The notes under the pieces: generated by a model
Told to the model about the DNA's origin: nothing
The model's input: only the letters and a program-made list of their open reading frames with translations
Databases searched by the model: none
From: Anaerobutyricum stercoris
GTDB taxonomy: Bacteria; Bacillota; Clostridia; Lachnospirales; Lachnospiraceae
Assembly: GCA_019116455.1 (NCBI GenBank)
Contig: DXBR01000042.1
Coordinates: forward strand, 1 to 64,000
DNA length: 64,000 bases
Direction: 5' to 3'
Part shown: piece by piece, positions 17,159-26,606 of the stretch
Layout: each line of letters opens with the position of its first letter
Numbering within the stretch: position 1 is the first letter of the stretch
Program-made: the position numbers and the translations under genes

Positions 17159-17192
17159 GCTTTCACCCTTTCATTTGTAAACTGTCTGTGTT

Positions 17193-17205
17193 ATATAGAC
17201 TATAT
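17193..17205. promoter_or_regulatory. Palindromic operator candidate upstream of the GntR-clpC operon
   Basis: ATATAGACTATAT is a perfect 13-base palindrome around the central A. On the minus strand it overlaps a possible promoter (TTGCGC, 16 bases, TATAAC). YtrA-type regulators bind palindromes of this kind, so it may be the site of self-repression. Confidence 0.5.
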
Positions 17206-17226
17206 CAATTAGCGCAAAAAATCAAG

Positions 17227-17290
17227 AAAAAAACGCATAGAAGACAGCTTTTTGTTTTTACAAAACCAGTTGTTCCAATGCGTTTCTTTT
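17227..17290 (-). terminator. Terminator after pncC
   Basis: On the minus strand AAACGCAT, here as ATGCGTTT, pairs across a 39-base loop that has its own small hairpin; the structure is followed by TTTTTTTC. It ends the ftsK-folD-rimO-pgsA-pncC direction of reading. Confidence 0.6.
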
Positions 17291-17326
17291 TCCTCGTTTT
17301 CTCCATATATTGTTTGACTGCCTGTC

Positions 17327-17830
17327 TTATTCTGATGACAGAATCTGACAGTACAGAATATCCAGCGCTTCCTTTGCGGCAGCCTGACGGATCGCCGTCC
17401 GGTCTCCTCCGTAAAAACACCTTTTCACGATAGTTTTTCCTTCTACGGTGCAGCCGATGTAGACAAGCCCCACCGGTTTTTCTTCTGTACCGCCGTCTGG
17501 TCCGGCAATACCGGTCACTGCGATCGCGGCATCCGCTCCCGCTGCTTTTGCCGCTCCTTCCGCCATCTCAATGGCGGTTTGCCGCGATACCGCGCCATAC
17601 TGACGAAGGGTTTCTTCTTTCACCCCGAGCAGTTTCACCTTCGCCTCGTTGGAATAGGTAATATAGCCTTCTTTATACACTTCCGAGATGCCTGCGGCGT
17701 TGACCAGCGTTCCTGCGATCAGTCCTCCTGTACAGGATTCTGCCGTGGTGACAGTGAGCTTTCTGCTCTTTAAAATACGTTCTATCTTTTTTTCCACCGG
17801 TATCTCGACGATTCTTCGGCCTGAGCTCAT
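17327..17830 (-). CDS. pncC: CinA C-terminal-type nicotinamide-nucleotide amidohydrolase
   Basis: A 167-residue protein consisting only of the CinA C-terminal domain: TTAESCTGGLIAGTLVNAAG, YSNEAKVKLLGV, and AVTGIAGPDGGTEEKPVGLVYIG. Such domains deamidate NMN to nicotinate mononucleotide in pyridine-nucleotide recycling. The competence-related N-terminal domain of full CinA is absent. Start ATG at 17830 lies immediately after the pgsA stop with GGAGGAGAGG as ribosome-binding site, so the two are coupled. Confidence 0.9.
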   Translation of the reverse strand: MSSGRRIVEIPVEKKIERILKSRKLTVTTAESCTGGLIAGTLVNAAGISEVYKEGYITYSNEAKVKLLGVKEETLRQYGAVSRQTAIEMAEGAAKAAGADAAIAVTGIAGPDGGTEEKPVGLVYIGCTVEGKTIVKRCFYGGDRTAIRQAAAKEALDILYCQILSSE

Positions 17831-17832
17831 AA

Positions 17833-18402
17833 CTATTCCTCTCCTCCCTCTTTCAGGACATCAATATTTTTAGCCAGGTAGTCCACCAGAGATACAATAG
17901 TCAGAATCAGAGCAATATAGACGAGAATCTGCTCAATGACAAATACCACCGGGCCGCCAAAATCAGCGATCAGCAGAATGATGGCAAACATCTGAAAGTT
18001 CGTTTTGAACTTACCCCAGTAGCTGGCCGCAATAACGACTCCCTTATCGCTGGCCACCAGGCGGAAACCGCTGATGACGAACTCTCTGGCAATAATAATG
18101 ATGACAATCCATGCCGGCATACTTTCCGGCCGTGTTACAATAAGACAGATAAACGCAGAACAGGTCAGTATTTTATCTGCCAAAGGATCCATAAACTTTC
18201 CGAAATTTGTCACGAGATTATTCTTTCTGGCGATCTGACCGTCCAGAAAATCCGTGATGCTCGCCACACAAAACAACACCAGCGCGATCCATTTTGCATA
18301 TTCATATGGCACAATGGAGGGATCCACCAGCATGAAAAATACAAAAAACGGAACCAGAATCATTCTGAGTATCGTCAGCTTATTCGGTAAATTCATCTTC
18401 AT
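17833..18402 (-). CDS. pgsA: CDP-diacylglycerol-glycerol-3-phosphate 3-phosphatidyltransferase
   Basis: A 189-residue integral membrane enzyme that makes phosphatidylglycerol phosphate. The CDP-alcohol phosphatidyltransferase motif DG-x2-AR-x8-G-x3-D-x3-D is complete in DFLDGQIARKNNLVTNFGKF followed by MDPLAD. Several hydrophobic segments are present. Start ATG at 18402 is nine bases after GGGAG and overlaps the end of rimO by 23 bases; ATG at 18411 is too close to the site and 18396 is an alternative. The overlap implies coupling with rimO. Confidence 0.93.
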   Translation of the reverse strand: MKMNLPNKLTILRMILVPFFVFFMLVDPSIVPYEYAKWIALVLFCVASITDFLDGQIARKNNLVTNFGKFMDPLADKILTCSAFICLIVTRPESMPAWIVIIIIAREFVISGFRLVASDKGVVIAASYWGKFKTNFQMFAIILLIADFGGPVVFVIEQILVYIALILTIVSLVDYLAKNIDVLKEGGEE

Positions 18403-19762
18403 AAATAACATCTCCCATCAAATCATATTCGCTTGCACCCGTAATGCGCACCGGCACGATATCTCCGGAAATCATCTCCTCCTCAGAACGGACAAATACA
18501 TTTCCGTCCACCTTCGGCGCATCCATATAGGTCCTTCCCACATAAATATCTTCTTCGTATAAATATCCCTCTATCAAAACGGACATTTCTCTGCCCACCA
18601 TGGCAGAAGCCGCCGCAGCGCTGATATCCTGCTGCAGTTCCATGATGTGGTCACGGCGTGCTTCCTTGACCTCCTCGTCAATCTGGTCTTCCATGACGGC
18701 TGCCTTCGTTCCCTCCTCCGGCGAATAAGTAAACACGCCCAGACGGTCAAACTGCATTTCTTCCACAAATGCAGCCATCTGTGCAAAATCTTCTTCCGTC
18801 TCGCCCGGGAATCCGGTGATCAGCGTCGTGCGCAGTATGATGTCCGGAATTTCTTTCCGAAGCTTCTCAATAAGAGCGGTCAGTTCCGCCCGGTTTGTCC
18901 TCCGACCCATCCGCTTTAAGATGGCGTCCTCGCTGTGCTGGATCGGAATATCCAGATAATGACAGACCTTCTTTTCTTCCTTCATCACCTGAATCAGTTC
19001 ATCGGTGATCTCCTCCGGATAGCAATAGAGAATCCGTATCCAGTCAAGGCCCTCGAGCCTGCAGAGCTTTCTTAGCAGTTCAGGCAGCATCTTCCTGCCA
19101 TAAAGATCGACGCCATATACTGTAGTCTCCTGAGCTATGAGGATCAACTCCCTTGCTCCTCCTACCACCAGTCTTTCAGCTTCTTTCAGCAGATCTTCCA
19201 CAGGAAAACTCCGGTATCTGCCCCGGATATACGGAATAACGCAGTAGGTGCATCTTTTGTTGCAGCCTTCCGCAATCTTAAGGTATGCGGTATAAGCTCC
19301 CGTTGTCACCATACGTTTGTCCGGCAGCGACGGAGGCAGAAGGTCAATGGACGGACAATACACAAGGGGACATTCTCCGTCAGTCTGTGCCTCTTCTGTG
19401 CCGGACACCTTAAGCAGCTTATCAAGCACCGGCACGATCTCCGTGTATCCGCTTGTTCCGATGACCGCGTCCACTTCCGGAAGCTCCGCGGCAATCTCAT
19501 CTTTGTATCTCTGAGCCAGACATCCTGTGATGACCAGCGCCTGAAGTCTTCCCTTCTCTTTCCAGGAAGCCATCTCCAGAATAGTCTCAATGCTTTCCTC
19601 CTTGGCGTCGTGTATGAAGCAGCAGGTATTAATGACGATGGCGTCTGCTTCCGCCTCATCCTCCACGATGGTATACCCTCTCTCCGACAACAGTCCCAGC
19701 ATCTTCTCGCTGTCCACCAGGTTCTTGTCACAACCCAGGGAAATAAATAATACGTTTTTCAT
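18380..19762 (-). CDS. rimO: Ribosomal protein S12 methylthiotransferase RimO
   Basis: A 460-residue radical-SAM enzyme that methylthiolates an aspartate of ribosomal protein S12. The N-terminal MTTase domain has SLGCDKNLVDSE and NTCCFIHDAKEESI; the radical SAM motif is CNKRCTYCVIP near residue 172; a TRAM domain is at the C-terminus. SLGCDKNLVDSE distinguishes RimO from MiaB. The start ATG at 19762 directly follows the folD stop codon. Confidence 0.95.
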   Translation of the reverse strand: MKNVLFISLGCDKNLVDSEKMLGLLSERGYTIVEDEAEADAIVINTCCFIHDAKEESIETILEMASWKEKGRLQALVITGCLAQRYKDEIAAELPEVDAVIGTSGYTEIVPVLDKLLKVSGTEEAQTDGECPLVYCPSIDLLPPSLPDKRMVTTGAYTAYLKIAEGCNKRCTYCVIPYIRGRYRSFPVEDLLKEAERLVVGGARELILIAQETTVYGVDLYGRKMLPELLRKLCRLEGLDWIRILYCYPEEITDELIQVMKEEKKVCHYLDIPIQHSEDAILKRMGRRTNRAELTALIEKLRKEIPDIILRTTLITGFPGETEEDFAQMAAFVEEMQFDRLGVFTYSPEEGTKAAVMEDQIDEEVKEARRDHIMELQQDISAAAASAMVGREMSVLIEGYLYEEDIYVGRTYMDAPKVDGNVFVRSEEEMISGDIVPVRITGASEYDLMGDVIYEDEFTE

Positions 19763-20611
19763 CTACTCATTCATCCTCAATGCCGCTTCCACGCAGTTGT
19801 GCATCAGCATGGCGATGGTCATCGGGCCTACGCCGCCCGGCACCGGGGTGATCGCGCTGACCTTATCAATTACGCTGTCATAATCCACATCTCCGCAAAG
19901 CTTATTATTTTCATTTCTGTGAATGCCCACATCAATGACTACCGCGCCGTCCTTCACATAAGACGCATCAAAAAACTTCGGTTTTCCAATGGCGGCCACC
20001 AGAATATCCGCTCTCCGGCACACTTCCTTCAGATTCCGGGTGCGGGAATGACAGATAGTCACTGTTCCGTTTTCTCTGAGAAGAAGCATAGCCATCGGTT
20101 TGCCAACGATATTGCTCCGTCCCACAACGACACATTCCTTTCCCTCAATCTCAATGCCGGAACGTTTTAAAAGCTGGATAATGCCCGCCGGCGTACAGGA
20201 TACAAATCCCGGTTCTCCGATGGAAAGCGCTCCCACACTCTGAGGATGGAAACCGTCCACATCCTTCTTCGGAGAGATAGCCTCGATAACCTTTTTTTCA
20301 TCCATATGATCCGGTATCGGCAGCTGTACCAGAATACCGTTGACGCTGTCATCCTTATTCAACTGATCGATCAAATCGAGCAGTTCTTCCTCCGTAGTCT
20401 CTTCCGGAAGCTCATAGGCTCTCGACTCTATGCCGATATAGGCGCAGGCTTTCTTTTTATTGCCCACATAAACTGTGGAGGCCGGGTCATTTCCCACCTG
20501 AATCACCGCCAGACAGACGGAGATACCCTTCTCCTTCAGTCCGGCGACCTGCTCCTTCAGCTCGTCTTTGATGTCCGCGGAAATCTTTTTTCCGTCAATT
20601 CTCATTGCCAT
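19763..20611 (-). CDS. folD: Bifunctional methylenetetrahydrofolate dehydrogenase/cyclohydrolase
   Basis: A 282-residue enzyme interconverting 5,10-methylene-, methenyl- and 10-formyl-tetrahydrofolate. It has VGNDPASTVYVGNKKKACAYIGI near residue 45 with the catalytic lysine, VQLPIPDHMDEKKVIEAI, the NADP site VVGRSNIVGKPMAMLL and ITPVPGGVGPMTIAMLM. Start ATG at 20611 fits the family (MAMRIDGKK); a GTG at 20620 is possible. It supplies 10-formyl-THF, which the AICAR transformylase at 53912-55087 also uses. Confidence 0.95.
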   Translation of the reverse strand: MAMRIDGKKISADIKDELKEQVAGLKEKGISVCLAVIQVGNDPASTVYVGNKKKACAYIGIESRAYELPEETTEEELLDLIDQLNKDDSVNGILVQLPIPDHMDEKKVIEAISPKKDVDGFHPQSVGALSIGEPGFVSCTPAGIIQLLKRSGIEIEGKECVVVGRSNIVGKPMAMLLLRENGTVTICHSRTRNLKEVCRRADILVAAIGKPKFFDASYVKDGAVVIDVGIHRNENNKLCGDVDYDSVIDKVSAITPVPGGVGPMTIAMLMHNCVEAALRMNE

Positions 20612-20758
20612 TTTCTTCACTCTTTCTATCTTTCATTTGCCGTATTTTCACAGGCAAGATATTTTATGATACAACACTTTTCCTCATTCGTAAAGGAATT
20701 TCCTGTAAGTTCTCCCGGGATCCCCGGTACATTTCTCATCCATGTTCCGGCATTTTTC

Positions 20759-23700
20759 CTATAAGTTCTCCTCAAAAAAGGCGTCCAGCTGTTCCGGACT
20801 CATGAGGATCTTGCGGGGCTTGGTACCCTCCTCCGGACCCACGATGCCGGCGTCAGCCAACTGATCGATGATCCGCGCCGCCCGGTTAAAACCGATCTTG
20901 AACATCCTCTGCAGCATACCGATGGTCGCCTTATCTTTTTCCATGATAAAACGTGCCGCCGCCTCAAAATATTCATCTCTCTCGCTGGAAATACTGCCGT
21001 TTTTTATCTTATTTTCTATTTTTTCCGATACTTCCGTATCATAAACAGCCACGTCCTCATTTTCCTTCAGAAATTCCACCACCTGACTGACTTCCGCATC
21101 AGAAACAAATGCGCCCTGCACGCGCACCGGCTTCTGGTATCCGGATGGATAGAAGAGCATATCTCCTTTTCCGAGGAGCTTCTCCGCTCCGTTCATGTCG
21201 ATGATAGTCCGGCTGTCCACACCGGAAGACACAGAAAACGCAATCCTGGACGGTACATTTGCCTTGATCAGTCCCGTGATGACATTGACCGACGGACGCT
21301 GCGTGGCGATGACCAGATGAATACCCGCCGCACGGGCCAGCTGAGACAGCCGCACGATGGCGTCCTCCACCTCGCCCGGAGCCACCATCATAAGGTCTGC
21401 CAGCTCGTCAATGATGATGACGATCTGCGGCATACGGTTCATTTTCTCCTCATCCACCTGACCGGAAGCGATCAGCTCGTCAACCTTCTTGTTATAGCCT
21501 TCGATATTGCGGACTCCTGTCTCCGTAAACTTCTTGTACCTGTCGGTCATCTCCGCCACCGCCCAGTTGAGTGCTCCTGATGCTTTCTTAGGGTCTGTGA
21601 CCACAGGAATGAGCAGATGAGGAATCCCGTTATATGTACTGAGCTCCACCATCTTCGGATCGATCATGATCAATTTGACCTCCGTCGGTCTCGCTTTATA
21701 AAGGATACTCATGATAAGCGTGTTGATGCAGACGGACTTACCGGAACCAGTCGCTCCGGCGATGAGCAGATGCGGCATTTTCGCCAGATCCGCCACCACA
21801 ATCTTGCCGCCAATATCCTTTCCCACGGCAAAAGCCAGCCTGGACTTAAAGTTTTTAAACACCCGGTTATCAATGAGTTCCCGGAAATGTACAGTCATGT
21901 TCTGTTTGTTCGGCACCTCAATACCGATGGCCGCCTTGCCCGGAATCGGCGCTTCGATACGAATATCCGAAGCCGCCAGATTCAGCTTGATATCATCCGT
22001 CAGCGACAGAATCTTGCTGACCTTCGTTCCCTGCTCCGGAAACATCTCATAGCGGGTCACGGTCGGTCCGCAGCTGATATCGGTGATGGTCACCCGGACG
22101 CCAAAGCTTTCCAGCGTGCTCTGCAGCTTCATGGCCGTCTCTTTCAACGTCCTGTCATAATCTGCCGGGAGCTTCTGTTTTTCTGTCACCAGAAGATTCA
22201 CAGGCGGGAAAATGTACTCCTCTTTCTTTGCCTGCCGGCGAAGAGGCGGATTGGAAGGAGCGGATGCAGGCTGAGCGCTCGTTGCTCCGGCATTGGAAGT
22301 GCTGCCGGCAGGTCCGGAAACCAAAGAACCAGCCTGAGCATTCTTCCCTGCATTTCCTGCCGCAGCTTTCGGAACATTCCGTACCATTTTCTCTGCTGTA
22401 GTTTCCGGTTCTTCCTGCACTGTTTTCTTTTCCGCAGTTTTCGGAGCTTCCTGTATCGTTTTCTCTTCCAAAGCTTTCGGAGCTTCCTGTATCGTTTTCT
22501 CTTCCAAAGCTTCCGGAGCTTCCTGTATCGTTTCCTCTTCCAAAGCTTCCGGAGCTTTCTGTATTTTATTTTCTGATACAGTTCCCTGAACCTGCTCGTC
22601 CATATCATGCATCACAGTTTGACATTCTTCTCTCACCGGCGCTGCCGAATCTGTCATTTCCTCTGACTCCACAGGACTCGTCTCAGAAAAACCTGCTGTA
22701 AAAATATCCTGCTTTTCTCCTGCCGGTTCATCAGAAAACAGCTCCCGGGTTGTTTCCTCGTTTAATGAGAGAGAAGAGAAGTCCAGACTGCCGTTGAATG
22801 CATCTGTCTTCCCGTCTTCTTCAGTAAATGGATAGATTTCCGGATGCAGCTCTTTCAGAGAATCTTTTTTCTTCACTTCATCTTCCGGGGTGAAGAGCGG
22901 AATATGGATTCTGATATCCGGCTGTTTTCTCTTTTTCGCTGCCGCACGGCGTGCATTGCCTGACGCGCGTCTGCCGTCGGTCTGAGGCTGCAGTTCTTCT
23001 CCATCCTTTGATGCAGCCTCCTTCTCCGCCTTCTTTTCTTCCATCTCTTTTATTTTTTCTTCACACTGCTTCTCCCGAAGCTTATCCTGTGCGGTCGCCC
23101 GCTCTCTGGCAGCCTGTCTCCGCTTTTCTTCCGCTTCTTTCCATGCTTTTCGGATCCGTGCGATCCCCTGGCGGAAAAATCCTACTAAAGATCGCTGGGT
23201 CAGCAGAATCAGGGCCAGCAAGAGGATACAGGAAATAATCACGATTGCTCCCGGCGTCCCAAACCAGCTTTGCAGCAGCAGGCTGATACCACCGCCAAGA
23301 ATACCTCCCGCTCCGCGGTCTGTGGCCGCCACGGTAAATAAATCATAGAACTCCCGGACATCCTGCCGGCAGATCAGCTGGGCGTAAGCAGAAACCATTG
23401 TCAGCACCACAAAACCGGCGCCGCATTTTTTCATAGCGAGCAGACTGTAGTCATTGGCCAGCAGCACTGTCACCATAAGGAAAAAAGCCACTGGCATCAC
23501 ATATTGCACACAGCCAAAGATTCCAAAGAAAAAACTGCTGAGCCACACGCCCACCACGCCGCATAAGCCAAAGTTGCTGAGCATCATAATCAGCATAATG
23601 CCGAAGGAAGCCACCAGCTGTATCTCATTTTTCATAGGTATTCCCTGCGAAATCTTTGTTTTGCGTGAAGACCTCCCGGAAGACTTCTTTCCGGATGTCC

Positions 23701-23815
23701 TTCCGGTACTCCGGGTTTTCAAAGAGGAAGTTTTTGCAGCAGCAGAAGTCCCGGCCCGTTTTCTGCCGCCGGAAGCACTACCGTTATTTTTTTTTGCATT
23801 ATTTTGATTCGCCAT
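20759..23815 (-). CDS. ftsK: DNA translocase FtsK/SpoIIIE
   Basis: A 1018-residue membrane-anchored motor that pumps chromosomal DNA through the septum. A basic N-terminus is followed by about four membrane segments (residues 65-215), a long variable linker (about 230-550) with tandem 12-residue repeats, the RecA-like motor with Walker A GATGSGKSVCIN near residue 695, and a C-terminal winged-helix gamma domain (MLQRMFKIGFNRAARIIDQL). Start ATG at 23815 follows AAGGGAG. It sits after tepA, an order also found in Bacillus. folD begins 147 bases downstream of its stop. Confidence 0.95.
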   Translation of the reverse strand: MANQNNAKKNNGSASGGRKRAGTSAAAKTSSLKTRSTGRTSGKKSSGRSSRKTKISQGIPMKNEIQLVASFGIMLIMMLSNFGLCGVVGVWLSSFFFGIFGCVQYVMPVAFFLMVTVLLANDYSLLAMKKCGAGFVVLTMVSAYAQLICRQDVREFYDLFTVAATDRGAGGILGGGISLLLQSWFGTPGAIVIISCILLLALILLTQRSLVGFFRQGIARIRKAWKEAEEKRRQAARERATAQDKLREKQCEEKIKEMEEKKAEKEAASKDGEELQPQTDGRRASGNARRAAAKKRKQPDIRIHIPLFTPEDEVKKKDSLKELHPEIYPFTEEDGKTDAFNGSLDFSSLSLNEETTRELFSDEPAGEKQDIFTAGFSETSPVESEEMTDSAAPVREECQTVMHDMDEQVQGTVSENKIQKAPEALEEETIQEAPEALEEKTIQEAPKALEEKTIQEAPKTAEKKTVQEEPETTAEKMVRNVPKAAAGNAGKNAQAGSLVSGPAGSTSNAGATSAQPASAPSNPPLRRQAKKEEYIFPPVNLLVTEKQKLPADYDRTLKETAMKLQSTLESFGVRVTITDISCGPTVTRYEMFPEQGTKVSKILSLTDDIKLNLAASDIRIEAPIPGKAAIGIEVPNKQNMTVHFRELIDNRVFKNFKSRLAFAVGKDIGGKIVVADLAKMPHLLIAGATGSGKSVCINTLIMSILYKARPTEVKLIMIDPKMVELSTYNGIPHLLIPVVTDPKKASGALNWAVAEMTDRYKKFTETGVRNIEGYNKKVDELIASGQVDEEKMNRMPQIVIIIDELADLMMVAPGEVEDAIVRLSQLARAAGIHLVIATQRPSVNVITGLIKANVPSRIAFSVSSGVDSRTIIDMNGAEKLLGKGDMLFYPSGYQKPVRVQGAFVSDAEVSQVVEFLKENEDVAVYDTEVSEKIENKIKNGSISSERDEYFEAAARFIMEKDKATIGMLQRMFKIGFNRAARIIDQLADAGIVGPEEGTKPRKILMSPEQLDAFFEENL
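22439..22546. repeat. Three near-identical 36-bp units in the ftsK linker
   Basis: A 36-base unit repeats three times back to back at 22439, 22475 and 22511, with one to two changes per copy; more degenerate copies flank it from about 22380 to 22570. Each unit encodes 12 residues of the form APEALEEKTIQE. Copy number is likely to vary between strains by slippage or recombination. Confidence 0.9.
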
Positions 23816-23963
23816 TTTTTAACTCCCTTTTGCTCATTACTGTTATCCCCATATGCTACGGTTCGCCATATGAGGATTTTTACATATTTCCGTCATCTTA
23901 TCATAGATAATACCATAAATGGCAGGAGAAAAAAAGTCGCGTTTTTTATGAAAATAACAGTTT

Positions 23964-24647
23964 TTATTTCCCTTTTTCTTCAAAAATTCTGCCATGCAGC
24001 CAGGCAAGCGCCTCTGAAATACCTCCCACCTGATCGGCAAGTCCTGCTTTCACCGCCTCCTCTCCCACCAGAATAGTACCCAGATCTTTTGCCATAACTC
24101 CTTTTCTCATCATCATTTCCTCCAGCTCTTCTTTTTTTGCCTGGGAATGCCCTGCGGTAAAATTAAGAATCCTGTCCTGAATCAGCTTGAAATATTCAAA
24201 TGTCTGCGGCGCGCCAATGACTGTTCCGCTTAAACGGACCGGATGAATGAGCATGGTCGCCGTAGGAGCGATAATCGTATAATCTGACGCCACAGAAAGC
24301 GGCACGCCAATCGAGTGACTGTCACCTATGATCAAAGAAACAACCGGTTTTTCGATGGATGCTATCATTTCCGCCGCCGCAAGACCGCAGGAACAATCAC
24401 CGCCCATTGTGTTGATCAACAGCAGCACGCCGTCGATACCGCTGTTATCCTGCGCCTTTGCCAGCAGCGGAAGGAGATGTTCATATTTCGTTGTCTTGGT
24501 ACGTTCTCCCGCCAGTTCATGACCTTCTATTTCGCCGATCACTGACAAAAACAGAATGCGGTGACCGCTTCCGTGGCCTGCCAGCAATTCCTCGCCGAAC
24601 TCAATGAGTCTGCTATCCTGATTTTCTCTGTTATTCCCGTTATCCAT
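23964..24647 (-). CDS. tepA: TepA-type ClpP-fold serine protease
   Basis: A 227-residue cytosolic protein of the ClpP/crotonase superfamily. Motifs are LLLINTMGGDCSCGLAAAEMI near residues 73-93, the nucleophile region IGDSHSIGVPLSVAS near 105, and the histidine in TATMLIHPVRLSG near 130. In Bacillus TepA (YmfB) is adjacent to spoIIIE/ftsK, as here, and was linked to protein export. Start ATG at 24647 follows AAGGAGG; the longer frame to 24794 has no site. No ClpX-docking partner gene is nearby, so ATP-dependent action is unproven. Confidence 0.87.
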   Translation of the reverse strand: MDNGNNRENQDSRLIEFGEELLAGHGSGHRILFLSVIGEIEGHELAGERTKTTKYEHLLPLLAKAQDNSGIDGVLLLINTMGGDCSCGLAAAEMIASIEKPVVSLIIGDSHSIGVPLSVASDYTIIAPTATMLIHPVRLSGTVIGAPQTFEYFKLIQDRILNFTAGHSQAKKEELEEMMMRKGVMAKDLGTILVGEEAVKAGLADQVGGISEALAWLHGRIFEEKGK

Positions 24648-24925
24648 TTTTCCTCCTTCTGGCGGACGATACCACCCGGTTATCATACGATCCGGCAATC
24701 CGGATATCACCGGACGTTTGCCTTCCCGGCAGACGATCCTCCGCCGCAATACTGTTATCAAAAATAGGATAGCCGGTTTCATGATTTTTATCACAGAGAA
24801 TCTTTTTCTGGCTTTCTGACAAAATCATGCTATAATGAACCTCGGAAAAGGCTTGCTGTGACAGCGGCATATTTCCGCGGCATCACTCATTGAAACAACA
24901 CACATTAGGATGACAGGAGAAAAAA

Positions 24926-25747
24926 ATGTCTTTAGATTGCACAAAGGTACATAATACAAAAACAGACGCAAAAAAAGATATAAAGATCGCTTTTTTTGAT
25001 ATTGACGGTACATTGATTGATATAGGTACAAAAGTAGTTTCCCGGCGCATGCTGGACACTCTGATCTCTCTGAAGAAGAACGGCATCAAAATCTGTATTG
25101 CCACAGGCCGGGCGCCTGACCGTATTCCACATTTTGACGGCGTGGAATTTGACGCTTTCCTGGCCTTTAACGCTTCTTACTGCTTTACCGGCAAAGAAAT
25201 AATCTTCAGCAATCCAATTCCTTCCGATGATGTAAAACGTATTATCCAAAATGCGTCCGAGCTCGGCCGCCCGGTCTCTGTGGCCACGGCAAAACGCAGC
25301 GCCGCCAACGGCAGAGATCAGGATCTGATTGATTATTATGCCATTTCAAAGCAGACTGTAGAAGTAGCCGATGATTTTGATATTCTTATGGGCGATACAG
25401 TATATCAGCTGATGCTTGGCAGCCGTGAAGAAGAATACGGGCAGTTATTAAAGGGAGTGACCGGAGCCAAGATCACCTCCTGGTGGCCGAGAGCTGTGGA
25501 TGTGATTCCCGCCGACGGCAGCAAGGGCGTAGGTGTGGAAAAGGTTCTGGAATATTTTCATCTGAATAAAGAAAACGCCATCGCTTTCGGCGACGGCACC
25601 AACGATATTGAAATGCTCGCTACCGTGGGCACAGGAATCGCCATGGGCAATGCCACGGAAGACGTAAAAGAAATGGCAGATGACATCTGCGGCGACGTGG
25701 CCGAAGACGGCATCTACCATTATTGTAAGGCCCACGGCCTTATATAG
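24926..25747 (+). CDS. Cof-type HAD hydrolase
   Basis: A 273-residue phosphatase of the HAD superfamily, class IIB (Cof). Motif I is FFDIDGTLIDIG near residue 20, motif II ICIATGRAPDRI near 54, and motif IV FGDGTNDIEMLATVG near 230. Such enzymes dephosphorylate sugar phosphates or flavin or pyridoxal phosphates; the exact substrate is open. Start ATG at 24926 follows AGGAG. A TATAAT at 24831-24836 may belong to its promoter, without a clear -35 box. The 278 bases upstream hold nothing else recognisable. It is convergent with the following lipoprotein gene, with no gap. Confidence 0.88.
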   Translation: MSLDCTKVHNTKTDAKKDIKIAFFDIDGTLIDIGTKVVSRRMLDTLISLKKNGIKICIATGRAPDRIPHFDGVEFDAFLAFNASYCFTGKEIIFSNPIPSDDVKRIIQNASELGRPVSVATAKRSAANGRDQDLIDYYAISKQTVEVADDFDILMGDTVYQLMLGSREEEYGQLLKGVTGAKITSWWPRAVDVIPADGSKGVGVEKVLEYFHLNKENAIAFGDGTNDIEMLATVGTGIAMGNATEDVKEMADDICGDVAEDGIYHYCKAHGLI

Positions 25748-26545
25748 TTATTGTACATTCAGTCCATTCTGCTGCTGAAGGGCCGTCAGCGTCCCGTCTG
25801 CGCTCAGTTCTTCCAGGGCGCTGGCAAATGCTTCCGGGATACCCTGATCTGCCGCGGCGATAAAACGGTGTACACTGAAATATTTTCCGCTGGTGGTGAG
25901 AAGCTTAAGTCCGGCGTCCTGCTGCAGCGCCAGCGACGCATTTCCTTCGTCCAGGACCATAGCTCCTGAATATCCCTGCGATACGTCGGCAAGTACATCG
26001 GCCTCTTTCTGGAATACGATAGTTTCCGCATCATACCGGGCAGCAAGATAATCGGAAAAAACCGCTTCTTCTGTCTCTGCCCGGGCGGCGATGGTCACAC
26101 CGCGCAGATGGCTGGTTTTCCGAAGGCCCTGACCTTTTGCCGCCAGAACGCAGAGTCCCGTCTCATAAACCGGTTCAGACTGCGCGTAGGTGGATGTGTC
26201 CCCCACTTCCGGTTCCAGTGTCCCCAAAAACAGATCACATGATATTCCTGAAGCATCTTCGCCGGAAGATGACTGCACTTTGGCAGCGTATTCCGAAGCG
26301 CTGACAGTCCGAAACTCATAAGTAATCCCGGCGCGTTCAGACAGTGTATTCATCAAATCCACATAATATCCCGATGCATTTCCATTTTCATCTGCCGAAT
26401 AATACGGCGCATTATTTTCTTCGACGCCCACATAATAGTCCGGCCGTTCCGGTTCCGGCGCTGTCTCTTGTTCCTCCGCTTTTGCGCATCCTGCCAAAAG
26501 CAGAACTGCTGTCAGAAACAATGCTCCTAATTTCCATTTTTTCAT
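25748..26545 (-). CDS. Solute-binding lipoprotein, family 3 (amino acid type)
   Basis: A 265-residue exported lipoprotein: signal peptide MKKWKLGALFLTAVLLLAGC with lipobox LLAGC, then an acidic linker and a periplasmic-binding fold (PDYYVGVEENNAPYYSADENG, GYYVDLMNTLSERAGITYEF) typical of family 3. No ABC permease or ATPase gene is beside it, so it is an orphan receptor that may serve a transporter elsewhere or a sensor. Start ATG at 26545 follows GGAG. It begins 61 bases after the methylase-like gene upstream. Confidence 0.82.
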   Translation of the reverse strand: MKKWKLGALFLTAVLLLAGCAKAEEQETAPEPERPDYYVGVEENNAPYYSADENGNASGYYVDLMNTLSERAGITYEFRTVSASEYAAKVQSSSGEDASGISCDLFLGTLEPEVGDTSTYAQSEPVYETGLCVLAAKGQGLRKTSHLRGVTIAARAETEEAVFSDYLAARYDAETIVFQKEADVLADVSQGYSGAMVLDEGNASLALQQDAGLKLLTTSGKYFSVHRFIAAADQGIPEAFASALEELSADGTLTALQQQNGLNVQ

Positions 26546-26606
26546 AAAATATATTCTCCATTCTCTCTGCCCTGTCCAGGATATCTGCCGTCATCCGCCT
26601 CGCCGG

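Noticed and set aside
22439..22546. 36-bp repeats resembling a CRISPR array
   Set aside because: The units abut each other with no spacers, lie in frame inside ftsK, and no cas genes are present.
21617..22576. 319-codon plus-strand frame opposite ftsK
   Set aside because: Repetitive Phe/Arg/Ser translation arises from the antisense of the FtsK linker repeats.
24648..24925. Small gene between tepA and the HAD gene, similar to ylzJ
   Set aside because: Frames there lack ribosome-binding sites and no known motif was recognised.
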